NCBI RefSeq assembly: GCF_018139145.2
Contig: NC_059471.1
Location: 96,908,914 to 96,972,913 of the forward strand
Origin: Gymnogyps californianus
Taxonomy: Eukaryota; Chordata; Aves; Accipitriformes; Cathartidae
DNA length: 64,000 bases
Direction: 5' to 3'
Position numbers and translations under genes: made by a program. Shown piece after piece: positions 12,901-24,179 of the stretch. The notes beneath the pieces were generated by a model. The model was given only the letters and a program-made list of their open reading frames with translations. It did not search any database and was not told the origin of the DNA. Each line of letters starts with the position of its first letter. Within the stretch, counting starts at the first letter, position 1.

Positions 12901-15900
12901 CGTTTCCTGTTTACACATTTTTACTGAGTGCACAAACCGGTGGGCAGCATGGTCAGCTGCTTGTCGTCCTTTAACCAGATAAAACCGTAACTCACTGAAT
13001 TTCAGCAAAACAGTGGGATGCAGGGCTTTGACCTGGATTTAGGCCTGTGCAGCCACACTCCTTCCCAGTGATCCAGATAGCCTCCACGGCCTATTTGTCC
13101 AGTAAGTCTATTTGGTTCGTTTTTCACAAGAAAGGCACACCACCAGCTTCATGCCTTCTGCTCTGATTCCAATATTAGTGCATTTTACTGCTATTCATGG
13201 CCTTGGCCACCCACCCACAGAGTTATGTTGTTTGAACAGAAGTTTTGCAGCTGTCAAAAATGCAAATACTTAATGGGACATTACATAGTAGCAGTACCTA
13301 ATTTACCTACTTCTGCTACTATACTAAAACAATCAATATTAGGTTTATTGCTTACTGAGATGCTAAAGTCAATCATGTAATGTTCTTGTTTGCTTTTTAT
13401 TTTAGCTACGGATTTCTGTTACTGCTCCTTCATATCCTGAGAGCTGGTAAGTTCAGAACACTTCAGTTAAAAATGAAGCTGCCCTCCCTTTAATACGTTT
13501 GGCCAAATAGACAAAGTAGTTGTAATATGTATAATATGAACATCTGTGTGTTTTCAGCAAGACACTTAAGAATTTCTCAGTGTGAAATGTTTCTCTGACA
13601 TGCATCAAGGAAAGAAGAAAAAATCAGTTCCTTTCAGTTTCGGTACGGAGAATAGCAAGGGACCTTATGGATGCTCTTGCTCAGGTTGCTCTGCTTGTTT
13701 CACAGACATCCCTGCGTATTTATCTCTGCCAATAAAAGGCCTTAGAAATGGGGTAATAAGGGCTGTTGATAAGCATATCTAACATGCCTGGATAAAGTCC
13801 ATACTCATATTATGACTAGAATTATACATCATGGTATCAAGTACCCAATATTAGTAAGTCTTTTACTACAGTTCCAAAAAGCCCTTTCAGAACAAGGGTA
13901 AAGTTAAATGACATCCCCTGGTATATTTAAATGTTTTTAGACTTGTCTCTTCTCTGTTCTTGCTTAATCACTGAGAAGGACCTCAAGAAAGTCCTCAAGG
14001 AAATTCCCTGGCCCCAAAATCAAGACAAACTGTACGAGATACAGTCTCAATAGATGCTGGCTGGCCTGTTCCTGAAGAAAGCCAGTGATGGAGGTGCCCC
14101 CGTCTTCCCAGGCAATGCATCCCAGAGCGTCACTTTTCGTGCTGCTACGAGGGGTTTCCCAAAGTCTGAGCCGCAGCACCCTTGTTGCAGTTCAAGCCTG
14201 TTACTTCTTGTCTCACCCAGCAGAGGATAAGGGCCTGGAGAACATACTGCCTTCCTCCCTGCAAGTACTGCATTTGCTTCAGTGGTATTTTTAAGCTAGG
14301 GTGCCCAACTCAGATGTGTAGATGAGCTATTTCTGAGTCCAGTGCACCGACACGAAGACATGTCCCCCTTTAACATTACCGCCTCCCTCCCACCTCACCA
14401 TGTACTGTTTCCACATTTCCAAACCCTCACTCCTGTCATCTTTCTTTCCCTAATTCACCCACCCGCATAGTCCCTTCCTCCAGCTGTAATCTCTCCCATC
14501 CAACGCCATGCCTGACCCCCCCCTCATCCCCCAGTCCATTTACAACATGCACACTGCTTTGATCTCAGCAACCGGTTGCACCAGAGAGGTTTTGACTGCT
14601 GGGGTGGAGGAGAGGTGATGCATCCCTCTCAGCAGGGAGGCTGCGGCCAGAGCCGCCCTAGCCCTTTCGGACTTGCTGACCTGTGCTTTCTGCATCGCTC
14701 GTCAGCCAGCTCACGCCTTCGCCTTGCTCACCAGGAGGAGAGGCTGCCTTTCTCATGTCTGGAGGCCAGGAAAAGTGCCCTGAAAGCCAGATACTGTGCT
14801 GGCCTACTTCAAGTGGCCGTGAGAGGTTGCAAATGTCTAATGAATGTGTCATTGGAGGTATCTGGGCATGCTGGTTTGCCAGCTGGGTATATTTGTTGAG
14901 AGGGTGACACTGATGGTAGCAATAAAATATGATTGCTATGACATGTCCACTTTGAGAAACACTGTTTTTACTCCTCTTTTAATTTTTTGGGTCTCAAAGT
15001 AATGGTAGCACTCTTTTTCTTATCAGTGTTTCTACTTCTTGTGATTTACCTGGTGTTATTTGGCATTTTTCTTAACTAAAAAAAAAGTGATTATTAAAGC
15101 ATTAGGACTTGAATATGTGTCTGCAGCCAGTCCCAGTCAGTGGGCAAAGTGAAACATGCAGGTATCCATGGGGCTAGGAACACTTAGACCGGTTGGTCCT
15201 TGGAGAAAGAAATGAGCACAAGGCTTTATATTGTAAAAGGTCCCTTTGGAAAACATAGAGAAAGACAGACAAAGAGAGAATTAGCCACCGGCAAGTCAGG
15301 AGGTAGGAATGACTATGAAGTGAGTACTCTCACCTGCCTGTTATAAATTCTAATACTGGAGTCTACATGTGGTAGAATATACTTGAAAGAGTGACTTTTT
15401 TTCCACGTAACCTCCCTTTTTTTCTCTCTCTCTTTTAATCTTGTAGTTATTGCAATGGAGGAGAAGATCATTGTCAGTAAACTTGGAGACAATGCTACAC
15501 TGAGTTGCATTTATCGAGGAAGAGAATTGCACTTAAAAAATCTACGGGTATATTGGCAAATAGCTGATGATCAAGAAGAGTGTTCAGTTGTACATGCGCT
15601 GATCTCTGGTCAAGACAACGAAAGTGAACAGTGTATTCACTTTAAAAACAGGACTCAATTATTCTGGGATAGATTGGAAAATGGCGATTTTTCTCTGCTA
15701 CTACTAAACGTCAGCCAGAGTGATGAACGTACGTACAAATGTGTAGTACTGCAGAAAACTGAATATACCAGAGTGATTCACCGGCAGAAGTGGTTCTCAG
15801 TTTAGCAGGTAAGAACTTGTATCACTTGCACATATTTGCCCAAATTCTCATTCCAGCTTTTCAAATTCATGCCGTATCAATATTATATTTTAGCATACCC

Positions 15901-18900
15901 TTAACTTTAAAACATACTTCAGCCCTTTGCTGAAATGAAGTCTGCTTAATTTAAGTGTTACAGACAGGGAATCTAAAACTGGGAGAATACCCGTAACAGC
16001 TCTTTATCCAGCGTGGGGTTTTTGTCATCTTGGTTTTCATTAATATGAGGGCTCTTGCACATGACTGGGTGACAGCAGCTTAAGAAGTTGCTTTCTTCCT
16101 TCGGGTTTGGCTTCAGGTTTCTGCCCTTCCAGTAATTCTCTCTCAGCTCTCTGGCTTACATCCAAACCTGCAGGTGTTTCCCTTTCAAGTCAGGAGGGTC
16201 CTGTGAAACCCAGAACTTCTGCTTCAGAACCCATGTCAAAATTTTGTCTTTTCAATACATTTCACAATGATGTCGATGACTGTTTCTCTTTCTCTTGCCC
16301 TCCAGCTAGTTATAGCCAACCAATACTCAGTGGACCGATAAGAAACAGTGACAGCACTGGAGAGGAGATGACTTTCAGCTGCAGGTCCGGCAATGGATAC
16401 CCAGAGCCCAATGTTTATTGGATAAATAAAACGGACAACAGCCACCTGCCTCCATCAGAGCTAAAGATCACCCCCCACGCCGATGGCACTTACAGCGTTT
16501 TTAGCACGCTGAAGGTTAAAGCCACTTCTAACATGCAAATAGAGTGCTCCGTAGAAAATAAAATACTGCGGGAAAATCTGTCAGCCAACTGTAAGTCCCT
16601 TCATGCTACTTCACGTTTTCTAGATAGCAGGAATATCAACCAGTGTGTCTCTGTAGATACGCACTAATGAGGGGTATGCGTTAATTCAGTAGTTCCAAAA
16701 AGTGCCAAGAAGAGCTCAGGTTTTGTTTCAAGCTAGTTATGCTTAGCCATGGACTTTATGTTTACTTCTTCCACATTGAAGTGAACACCCCATCAAGTGT
16801 GTTATGACAACGGCACTGAGAAGCTCTTGCATCCGAGGCAGTCACTGGGCTTTACTCTTTGGTTCCTTGGGAACATGACAACTTGGGGAGTCAGGTTATT
16901 TTTCAGGGCGCACCATGCAGCAGATCCACAATTCCTGAACCCCTACCCGACTGCTTTGCAGCACTCACATTTGCTTTTCGCTCTTCCTAGTTTCAAAGTT
17001 CTGTTTTCAGTCTGCAAAACTCAATTTAATACAGTGCACTATTTAAAGTAGGCCTGTAGCAAACAGGTAATGTTAGCCCAATAGAACAATACACCTAATA
17101 GCACAAGTATAATATGCTATTTATTGCTGATATGAGTCATCAATAGTAAAAACAAGTATTTAGCCACTCAACTCTTCACAAAAACAGAAAGCTATTTAAA
17201 AAGAAGCTATAAAAAAAGTTATAGCTATAATACCAATAGTGGATTTCATGATTTCCAAACAGCTGTGTAGAGAAGCTGTCTGGAGTGGGAGAGCTTATCT
17301 GGAGGTGGCTGTTCAGTCTCATTGCTGTTCCTGGTCCTGCCTCCTGCCACACCTTTCTCTCGCAGGTTTCTGCACCCTGGTGCAAGGAGGTTTGATTGTT
17401 TGCATAACTGTAGCTGGATACCCACAGTTAGTTTATCTGAACGTGCCAAGGAATCACATACTCCGGACTTAACGACACTGATGCCACAAACATGGCCAAA
17501 TGATATAAACTATTTCCAGGAACAAAAATTGTGCACGCAAGTAAAAGTTGCGCAGTAGAGTGTTTATATGATAGCATACCCTTGCTCTCATCCCAAGTTA
17601 AAGGAAAACTAAGTAACCTTGTCATTAGTTTCCTAATGGCAGTCTGTCATATTGTATTCTGGGGGAAAAGACCTTCATGTTACTATTTTTTGTTGGTTTC
17701 TAAAAGCACTACTACACTTGAAATATTAAGAGGTGTGATTTGAAACCTTCAGTTTGCAGCAATCAGTGGAAATTCATCACTAACTTCAGAGAAACAGGTT
17801 TTCACCCACTTTTCTGAATACCATCAGATTTACATTATAGATTCAGTATAGATTTATTTTCAACTGAGTCTAGATACAAGCTCAAACATACAGTCTCCCA
17901 AGGCTGGCAGGATGGATAGAACAACAAAAAAGAAGAAAGAGGGATGCGTGCAGTATGATGACGGGGAAGAATAAACTGGCATTGTATTAGTAGACAGTGT
18001 AAGCTGGAGATGTGCCTTGCCCAGAAGGAATACCACCAGAATCACAGTGATATGAATAGCACAAATATTTAGTCCTTCAGAATTTTTTTGTGCATGTAAA
18101 ATGTGGTCAAATATTTGCCTGGTATGAAATGTGAAAATTTACACCTTATTACATCCTTTTTCTATTTTATTCTAGACACACAGCAGAAGCAAAGCAATGG
18201 TTCTAGCACAGAAAGTCACAAAAACCTGGAAAAAAATGGACGAGGTGCTCAAGCAGCTGGCATCGTTTCCATTGTCATTCTGATAGGTCTTCTAGCTGTT
18301 TTAACCTGCTGGCTGTGGAGACAGAGGTCCTCTAAACTAGCGTCCTACACAGGTAATGAGATCCTTCATTTGCATGACCAAATCTGAAGAATTCTTTTTC
18401 ATTTGCCAAAACATTCAATGTCATCCAGCGCGTTGCTAGGAGGTATGAGTAAGCTGCCTGCACACAACAGCAGGAAATCATGCTACTATCAAAAACCTGG
18501 GGTGCCCTGGGGAGGACATGTAGTGCCCCAGGACATGTTATTCTTTATGGTTTTCTGTTATTGCGCCTGAGCCTCACAGGAGTTAACTGCTAAATGTGGA
18601 GTAACTCAGACTTTGTGCCTGTACAGGCCATAGTTTCTCAGCTGTGATCCCTGCAGGCTGTTTCTGGACAGGTGGAGGGGATGCTCCTCCATGGAACAGG
18701 ACTGGAGTCAGTAGCTCGCTCTCCTTAGCACAATCCAAAGCAGAAATCAGAGGATAAATCAATCCTGAGAGCTTTAGAGTCACTGGCTGGACAATTAAGC
18801 GTTCAAGATCCCACTGGGATCAGGCAGCTTTCTACAAGTTAGAAATAAAGCATGTCTCACTGTCACTCCATGTTATACATGCGTACCCTTGTATTTGCTG

Positions 18901-21900
18901 CATTTGCCCACATGCGGGACTCTTCAGTGCTTGGCATGACAGAACAAAAGGTAGCTCTAAAAGACGTCTTGTGAACCAGACTGAGTCTGCTGATGTATCT
19001 GAGTACTTACTGTAAGCCACTTTGCAGGTATACAAGAGCTAACATCTAAGAAAAGGGAGCAGGGGCAACCACGCTTTTCATGGACAAGGGCAAACCACAT
19101 TTTCAGTCCATGCCCTCTTCCTCATGGCTAGCAAGCCCAAGTGCTTCAGAAAAGAGCAGGAGAAAGCAGGGTAATGATCTTGCCCAGCATCTACAGCAGA
19201 TGTGCTAGGAGCCATGTCCTTCCTTCAGAAACAACCCAAGAGTGGTGCAGGACTCTGTCCCAAAACATGGAGCAGGGCTGTTGCTTCAAGCTCAAAATCT
19301 ATCCTTGCTGAAATGGTGACCTAGGTTGTAAGCAAATAGAGCACGAACTGCATTTTGCTGTCCAAAGAGCATTTAGCACATTGAACCCTTAACTTTGGTG
19401 GACGTTACTTAATATTAATCCCGTTTGGCTAAAGACTATAGTTATCTATCCTACATGCTTAAAACAGTGCATTTGTTTCAACAGATGTCCAACCAAATGA
19501 AGACAAAGGAGGACTCAACTGTAAGTATTAAAAATATATTACTGTATGTGTCTCAAGAGGGACTTAACTTCATAGCTTCAGTACTCAAGTTCAGCACAAA
19601 GCCTTTGGATTAGACTTTCTGGATGTTACAAACTCAAGCACGTAAAGTGGTAGCCCTACTTCTGTCAGCCCTTTCCTTGAGCTCTGTAGGTGTTGCCAAA
19701 GGCAGCCTGAGAGTCTCAGTTCCCAGAAGTTCCTTCAACAGTTCAGGCCAAAGGACATGACAAAGCAACAGGGGACATGGAGCGTACAGACTGAAGCCAC
19801 CCTCCCCTCCTGTTCTGCAGCTATGCTGAAGCTCCTGTTGCCATCAAGACAGAGCCAAACTTGGAAAATCTGTTTTAAATGCTGATTTTCAAGTCTGGAC
19901 AACACTGACCTTTTATCACTTCATATCATGTCAGTGCCTGTCATCAAATGGTTGTTCCCTGCCTTTTTAGGCACTACATCCTAGAAGGTCTTTAGCTGGG
20001 ATGCAGGAACATCATTTGCTTCATGTCTATGAATCTGAGCCTATATACACCCAATTTAAAAAAATACTAAGCACTCTCCTTTCCTAGAAAAAAAAAAAAT
20101 GCATTTCAGACCTTCAAAATATTCATATTTTTTATAGGCAAGAATGCAATATTGCAGGCTGGCTGGTTTACAAATTCATTTATCATTTATAGTGGGGGAA
20201 AAATAAAAATGGGGTAAAAAAATCCAAGACAGATTTGGAAAAACAAGCTCAGCACAGGGGACTTGCAAGAGTACAGAGAGGGTGAAATGTCTGCCTATTT
20301 TATATCTCATTTGGTAGTTTCTGCTGAAGCAAATGACCGTTGCCTGGGTGTCTCTGCAGAACAGGCAGAAAATACTGTAGTTTCACCAAAACTGTAATAG
20401 TGAAAGCATAGTTTGCCATAGCAAATGCTGTGAATGTAGCCAATTCAAAATATCAAGCAGAAACAAAATAACCTTTGCAATTAAAAAACTTTTTCTGGAG
20501 CTTCTTTGGTGGTCATGCAAACTGGGTTAATGGTCAGTCATTTTCCAGACCCTTCACGCAACCCCAGCCTGATCCACAACATTCGTGTTTGCTAAACATC
20601 AACAGGCATTATGCTGTTTCCTGTAGAGCATAATGTAGAAAGGAGGATGGATTTTCTCCTTAAGATAAAGAGACATTTTCTCCTTCCATTCCTGTGAGCT
20701 GCATTAACCTAACACAAGCAGTTCATTCAAGGTCAACTTTTTCTTCTCCAGGCTTATACCAGGCCCTATGTGATTAGATGCTTGGACTTAGCTCATGAGT
20801 AGAAAAACCTCTGTGACTTAAATAGGAGTAAATATTTATCTTATATTGAAGGCTGCTGTAGCGTGATTTGTTCATTAACAACAAAGACACTTGCCTTCCA
20901 GACACTATCTTTGCCTTGGCATGTCTCCGCACCGTTTGTGGAAGAGGAGGTGGGACAGCAGCTTTGGTGGTTCGCTGCTATCAGAAACTGCCCCAGCTCT
21001 GAGGGCTGTTTTCGGCCAACAGAGCCATGTAAGGCACAGAAGGCAGTATCTTTTGGGCATCCCAATTTGAGGGCAACTTGGACCAATACCAGAGAAATGA
21101 GAATGATCTAGGGAATGTGATCTCTGATGAAAGATTGGTTATGTTTGTTTAGGCTGGAGAAGGCAAGGCTGATCAAGGACACAATAACAACCCTCTTCAG
21201 AGAGGCCTTAAAGAGGATGGGACAAGTCATTTATTGTCCTAACCCAGCGGACACAGCACTGAAGGCACAACAGGCTTAAACAAAGGAAATTTCAGCTAGA
21301 TGTTAGGAAAAAATACCTTTCTAAGGGTAACGGTAGTTGAGCGCTGAGGCAGAGAGTTTGTGCAGGCTCTCAAGTCTCCATCAGTCCAGGTTTCTTGCTG
21401 TTCTGTTTTTTCTTAACAAAAGAGGAAACCAGTGTCTGTCAGAAATGATTTAGAAATAGCTGGTACTACCTTGGGGCAAAAGATGAGCTCTTGGAGAAAT
21501 TCTAGCCTCCTAATTCAATCATCATTTGATATTTTCAAGCAAGTTATGTGTGGTAGATGGGGAGTAAGGCACTGTGGAGGTGCACCCACGGGGACACTCT
21601 GCCACGGCATTTTGCTTTTCAATACTGATGTAAATACTTTTCTGCTTCTAGCGGCTTCACTTCATGGAGAAGGTCAGATTGTTTCACGGGGGGTGGGAAT
21701 CCCAAATACTGCAAACCAAAGAGAGCCTACTGAGACTAGCTTTGCTGTTACAATGAAAAAAGTTTTGGAAACTGTGAGGAAAGCCGGTTGCAAAGAGGAG
21801 TAACTTCATCCTGGTGGGGTTAGTCTCTCCAGACACCCATTACAGTCAGTGCAGCAGGATGCTCCGGTGAGGAGAAATACAGAGCTGGAGCAATTCTCAA

Positions 21901-22332
21901 TTACTCTCTGGGGGGATCCCTTCACTGCCTGTAGAGGAGCCTCGGGAAGCTGGTTTCCCTTGACCACAGGAAGGCTTTGTGCATCTCGCCCTCTGAAGTA
22001 GTTTAAAACGAACCAAAGGTGACACTGACATCCCTTCACAAGGGAGGGGGATATTAGCAGGAGAGCACTTTTTGCATTTGCACAAAGAGAGGCAATTTCA
22101 GTCTGTGGCACAAGGGCAGAGGGCCCCCAGTGTCTCAGGTATCCAGGCAGAGGCAGGGCTTCACCCCAGCCGATTTTCTCTCTCAGCAGCATGAATACAT
22201 CTTTTCCACAGCTTTGCAGCTTGTTCCACTGGTTACGTAGGAAAAACAACTCTAGGACATGATTATTTCTGGGGGACTTTTTTCTATTTTTTTCTAAAAA
22301 GAAGTTGTTTTGTTTTTACAGCACCTGTCTAA
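9975..22332 (+). CDS. ICOSLG: ICOS ligand (B7-H2), seven coding exons, with an apparent 1-nt frameshift in exon 3
   Basis: Type I membrane protein of the B7 family that binds ICOS on activated T cells and supports T-cell help to B cells. Coding exons are 9975-9988, 13406-13446, 15447-15808, 16306-16590, 18176-18352, 19485-19520 and 22322-22332. The layout is signal peptide (about residues 1-18 or 21), IgV with C39 and C117, IgC with NGYPEPNVYWINKTDNS, Ser/Asn-rich stalk, one transmembrane helix and a tail of roughly 25 residues. Human ICOSLG has NGYPRPNVYWINKTDNS at the same place, which separates it from CD80 and CD86. The ATG has G at -3 and G at +4. All splice sites are GT-AG. Introns 2-6 are phase 1 once a single missing base in exon 3 is allowed for; intron 1 is phase 2. 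The repaired model is about 308 residues against 302 in human. As written, translation stops at 15805 after 137 residues. Confidence 0.95.
9989..13405 (+). other. ICOSLG: ICOSLG intron 1
   Basis: GTGAGT donor at 9989 and TTTTATTTTAG acceptor ending at 13405. The first 460 bp belong to the CpG island. A second moderately GC-rich, purine-biased stretch covers about 12.03-12.48 kb. No interspersed repeat or other exon was recognised. Confidence 0.8.
13406..13446 (+). CDS. ICOSLG: ICOSLG coding exon 2: hydrophobic core of the signal peptide
   Basis: Forty-one bases between a pyrimidine-rich acceptor and the donor GTAAGT. Joined to exon 1 it reads GYGFLLLLLHILRA, a clear signal-peptide hydrophobic core with a plausible cleavage region at or just after the final Ala. 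It enters after two bases of a codon and leaves in phase 1. It is too short to show as an open reading frame and was found by searching for a signal peptide between the CpG island and the IgV exon. Confidence 0.88.
13447..15446 (+). other. ICOSLG: ICOSLG intron 2
   Basis: GTAAGT donor at 13447; the acceptor ends at 15446 after a long CT-rich tract (about 15416-15442). A C-rich stretch occupies about 14.36-14.55 kb. No repeat family or extra exon was recognised. Confidence 0.8.
15447..15808 (+). CDS. ICOSLG: ICOSLG coding exon 3: IgV domain, frame broken near the 3' end
   Basis: The exon starts after TTGTAG and ends before a strong donor (GCAG/GTAAGA). It encodes the membrane-distal IgV domain: B-strand Cys in ATLSC (C39), VYW in strand C, and F-strand Cys in DERTYKC (C117). 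Sequons N34-A-T, N76-E-S, N86-R-T and N106-V-S are present. Two further cysteines, C64 and C81, could pair. Reading is clean to TRVIH, then runs to a TAG at 15803-15805. In the neighbouring frame the last bases read AEVVLSLA, which matches the expected G strand (human VEVTLHVAA) and joins in phase to exon 4. Length is 362 nt where 363 is expected, so one base is missing around 15781-15785. Confidence 0.93.
15803..15805 (+). other. ICOSLG: Premature TAG created by the exon 3 frameshift
   Basis: The in-frame TAG lies three bases before the end of exon 3 and far upstream of the last exon junction. If real, the mRNA should be a target of nonsense-mediated decay, or would yield a secreted 137-residue V-domain fragment without the IgC domain or membrane anchor. 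Confidence 0.8.
15809..16305 (+). other. ICOSLG: ICOSLG intron 3
   Basis: Short intron of 497 bp between the IgV and IgC exons, GTAAGA donor, acceptor after TTGCCCTCCAG. No repeats seen. Confidence 0.88.
16306..16590 (+). CDS. ICOSLG: ICOSLG coding exon 4: IgC domain
   Basis: A 285-nt exon (95 codons, phase 1 to phase 1) encoding the membrane-proximal IgC-type domain. Visible features are MTFSC (B-strand Cys), the family signature NGYPEPNVYWINKTDNS with a sequon at NKT, DGTYSVFSTLKV, and IECSVEN with the F-strand Cys. A further sequon is NLS near the end. The signature differs from human at one position over 17 residues, which is the strongest evidence for ICOSLG. The frame is intact and the donor is GTAAGT. 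Confidence 0.97.
16591..18175 (+). other. ICOSLG: ICOSLG intron 4
   Basis: 1,585 bp, GTAAGT donor, acceptor after TCTATTTTATTCTAG. Moderately AT-rich; no repeat family recognised. Confidence 0.85.
18176..18352 (+). CDS. ICOSLG: ICOSLG coding exon 5: stalk and transmembrane helix
   Basis: A 177-nt exon (59 codons, phase 1 to phase 1). It encodes a polar Ser/Asn/Gln/Lys-rich stalk containing an NGS sequon, then a hydrophobic helix (AAGIVSIVILIGLLAVLTCW), then a basic stop-transfer stretch (LWRQRSSK) and the start of the tail. The donor is GTAATG. Reading through the donor gives a short alternative tail ending at 18387, which would be an intron-retention isoform if used. Confidence 0.94.
18353..19484 (+). 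other. ICOSLG: ICOSLG intron 5
   Basis: 1,132 bp, GTAATG donor, acceptor after TTTGTTTCAACAG. Nothing else recognised. Confidence 0.82.
19485..19520 (+). CDS. ICOSLG: ICOSLG coding exon 6: cytoplasmic-tail microexon
   Basis: Thirty-six bases flanked by CAACAG and GTAAGT, phase 1 on both sides, so the exon can be included or skipped without changing the frame. Joined to exon 5 it reads DVQPNEDKGGLN, an acidic, polar segment. No tyrosine signalling motif is visible. Human ICOSLG also has a short tail without enzymatic or ITAM-like motifs. Confidence 0.8.
19521..22321 (+). other. ICOSLG: ICOSLG intron 6
   Basis: 2,801 bp with a GTAAGT donor and a strong pyrimidine-rich acceptor ending in TTTTTACAG at 22321. 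It holds a decayed CR1 fragment at about 21.14-21.39 kb and a competing acceptor at 21650-21651 (see findings). Confidence 0.78.
21140..21395 (+). mobile_element. Decayed CR1 LINE fragment (3' part)
   Basis: Phrases typical of the CR1 3' half are visible in order: a GGCTGGAGAAGG-like start, then AGGCTTAAACAAAGGAAATT, then CAGCTAGATGTTAGGAAAAA, then a degraded CTCTCAAGTCTCCATC. Similarity is broken by small deletions, and the usual ATTCTGTG tail is missing, so this is an old truncated copy. It lies in intron 6 in the same orientation as ICOSLG. Confidence 0.65.
22322..22332 (+). CDS. ICOSLG: ICOSLG coding exon 7: last three codons and stop
   Basis: After a strong acceptor (two T-rich tracts, then ACAG) the phase-1 join gives Ser-Pro-Val followed by TAA at 22330-22332. 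The resulting tail ends in Val, as does human ICOSLG (GHV). The tiny coding part with a long 3' UTR in the same exon is common in this family. A weaker alternative last exon exists at 21652-21803. Confidence 0.68.
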
Positions 22333-23250
22333 ATGGAAAGTCTGCCAACAATTTGGGCAGCTGGAGATGTGTCAAGAGAAGCATCACCCCCTATCTCAGT
22401 GGCAGCATTGCTTGTAATACCAGTGACAGATTTCTGCAGAGCATGCCAAAAGAGATGGCAAAAAAAGCTTCTCCAACACAAGAGACAGCAGAATCCGCTG
22501 GATTTCTGTTCCAGCCACTGGCTGTGTCCACACAACAGTTGTGTCACTACACCAGCTAACCACTTTGGACAGTCCTCTGTGATAGCCTGTCAGCGTTTTG
22601 AGCTCCTGCACTGGGGAAAGCAGTAAGGCTGGGACCTAGCTACTCTGTGCCAGACCACTGAAAGCTGGTGAGTGCCCAGTCTCTCATCATCACCTTTGAG
22701 GACTTTGTTAGTAGCAGAAGCAACTGCGTTTCAGGAGCGTGGGAAGTTGTTGCTGTGTCTCCTTACCCTGACGATGACTACTGAATGTGAAGAAAGGCAG
22801 CTAAAAAAAAGAAAGAAAACTGAAGGACTCTCTGCAAAGTGAGATTTGTGACCTTTTCCACCTTTCTCTCTCTGCAGTACATCCTTTCATTGTCTGGTTT
22901 CACCAGCTGCATGTTACTGTGTACAGAACTAGGTAGAACATTTTGACCCAGTCCTCCAAAAATGGGAGTTGCTCTGACGGGGTTAAGCACCAAATGTGTT
23001 AACATAAGGGAACGTGCATTCTTTAAATGCACTTGATATCAATATTTTGTTTTTTACCGAATATTCCACCGAAAAGGGGACTTCCACTTTTGACAGAAGC
23101 TGGTGCATACTGTGTGAAAGAACAGGGTGTGGAAATCTGACTGATTAAAAATAGTGCTCTCTGCTATGTTAATGTCAGGTTACCTGGACTTACCCTTTTC
23201 AGGATGGAACAAAATCTGTGGTTGAGCTCTGCTCAATTCAGCTGGTCTTT

Positions 23251-23256
23251 AATAAA
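23251..23256 (+). terminator. ICOSLG: Proximal poly(A) signal AATAAA
   Basis: AATAAA within TTTAATAAAGC, followed by a short T/G-containing stretch. It would give a 3' UTR of about 0.95 kb. Use is inferred. Confidence 0.35.
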
Positions 23257-23326
23257 GCACTCCCTGTGGCTTCCAGGGAGGATTTAAACTAGAATTTTTA
23301 AACTGAACCTCTCCTTGTGTCCCATC

Positions 23327-23352
23327 CACACACACACAGACACACACACACG
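23327..23352. repeat. CA dinucleotide repeat in the 3' UTR
   Basis: Two CA blocks separated by a single GA, about 26 bp in total. Confidence 0.9.
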
Positions 23353-23772
23353 TGCAGACTATATCACTGTGTTGTCCATGAATGTCTAGAAAGCCAAGAA
23401 CTGCAGTTTCCTTGTGCCAGTGCACGTGCCTTGCTGTTTCAGCCCCGAGTCAGCCAAGAGAAACTGGCTGAAAATAGCAAAGCAGTAAACTTTGCTGATG
23501 GTATGAGGTTTTGAAGGAGGAGGAATCTATACTAGCTCTCTTGCCTAGGTGGGGCAGTTTCCCCATCTTGTCACAGGGGGATGGAGATGATGATTTTAAA
23601 CTGAGCCCTGGAAACACTTGGCTTCTCCTGCACCAGTTGCTAGACTCAAATTCTACCATTTTTGTGAATTAGTCACAGCCTTGTTTGTCCTAGCTCTGTG
23701 TGGGAGAGGCACTCCAGTGTCAACTGTGAGATAGGACATTGATTTTTCATATCAAGATGCCAGCCAAGTGAA

Positions 23773-23778
23773 AATAAA
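23773..23778 (+). terminator. ICOSLG: Middle poly(A) signal AATAAA
   Basis: AATAAA followed within 10 bases by TTTTGTTGTCCTGTT, a good GT-rich downstream element. It would give a 3' UTR of about 1.45 kb. Use is inferred. Confidence 0.35.
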
Positions 23779-24179
23779 TTTTGTTGTCCTGTTCTCCCAA
23801 CATGTGGAATCCAGAACCATTTGGCAATAGTACAGTTAGCTTTTGCTGAAGCAGTACCCCCAAGGAGGCTCTGAGTTGGTTAGCTGTGCACCACCACTGC
23901 GCCAGTATCTTGTGAGAGGGCTGCACAGCCTCCATGGCATTTAAGAGAAGGGGCAGTTTAGCTCTCACTTGATGCAATCTAGGCTTACCAATTTGAACAG
24001 GATAGGGAAATTGTTTAAAAAAAGCCAAGCTGCAACTAAATAATTAAGCTCCTGTCTCCTGTTTAGATTGTAAGTAACTGTGTACAACTGTGGTTTTTTA
24101 AAGATATTTTATCTATTAATGTCAAAAAAAAGTATATTGCATATTTGCTAATCTTCAATATCTGTGAAAAATACTCTGT

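Noticed and set aside
15447..16590. Assignment of the Ig exons to CD80 or CD86 instead of ICOSLG
   Set aside because: The IgC signature NGYPEPNVYWINKTDNS and the short non-tyrosine tail match ICOSLG far better than the other B7 proteins.
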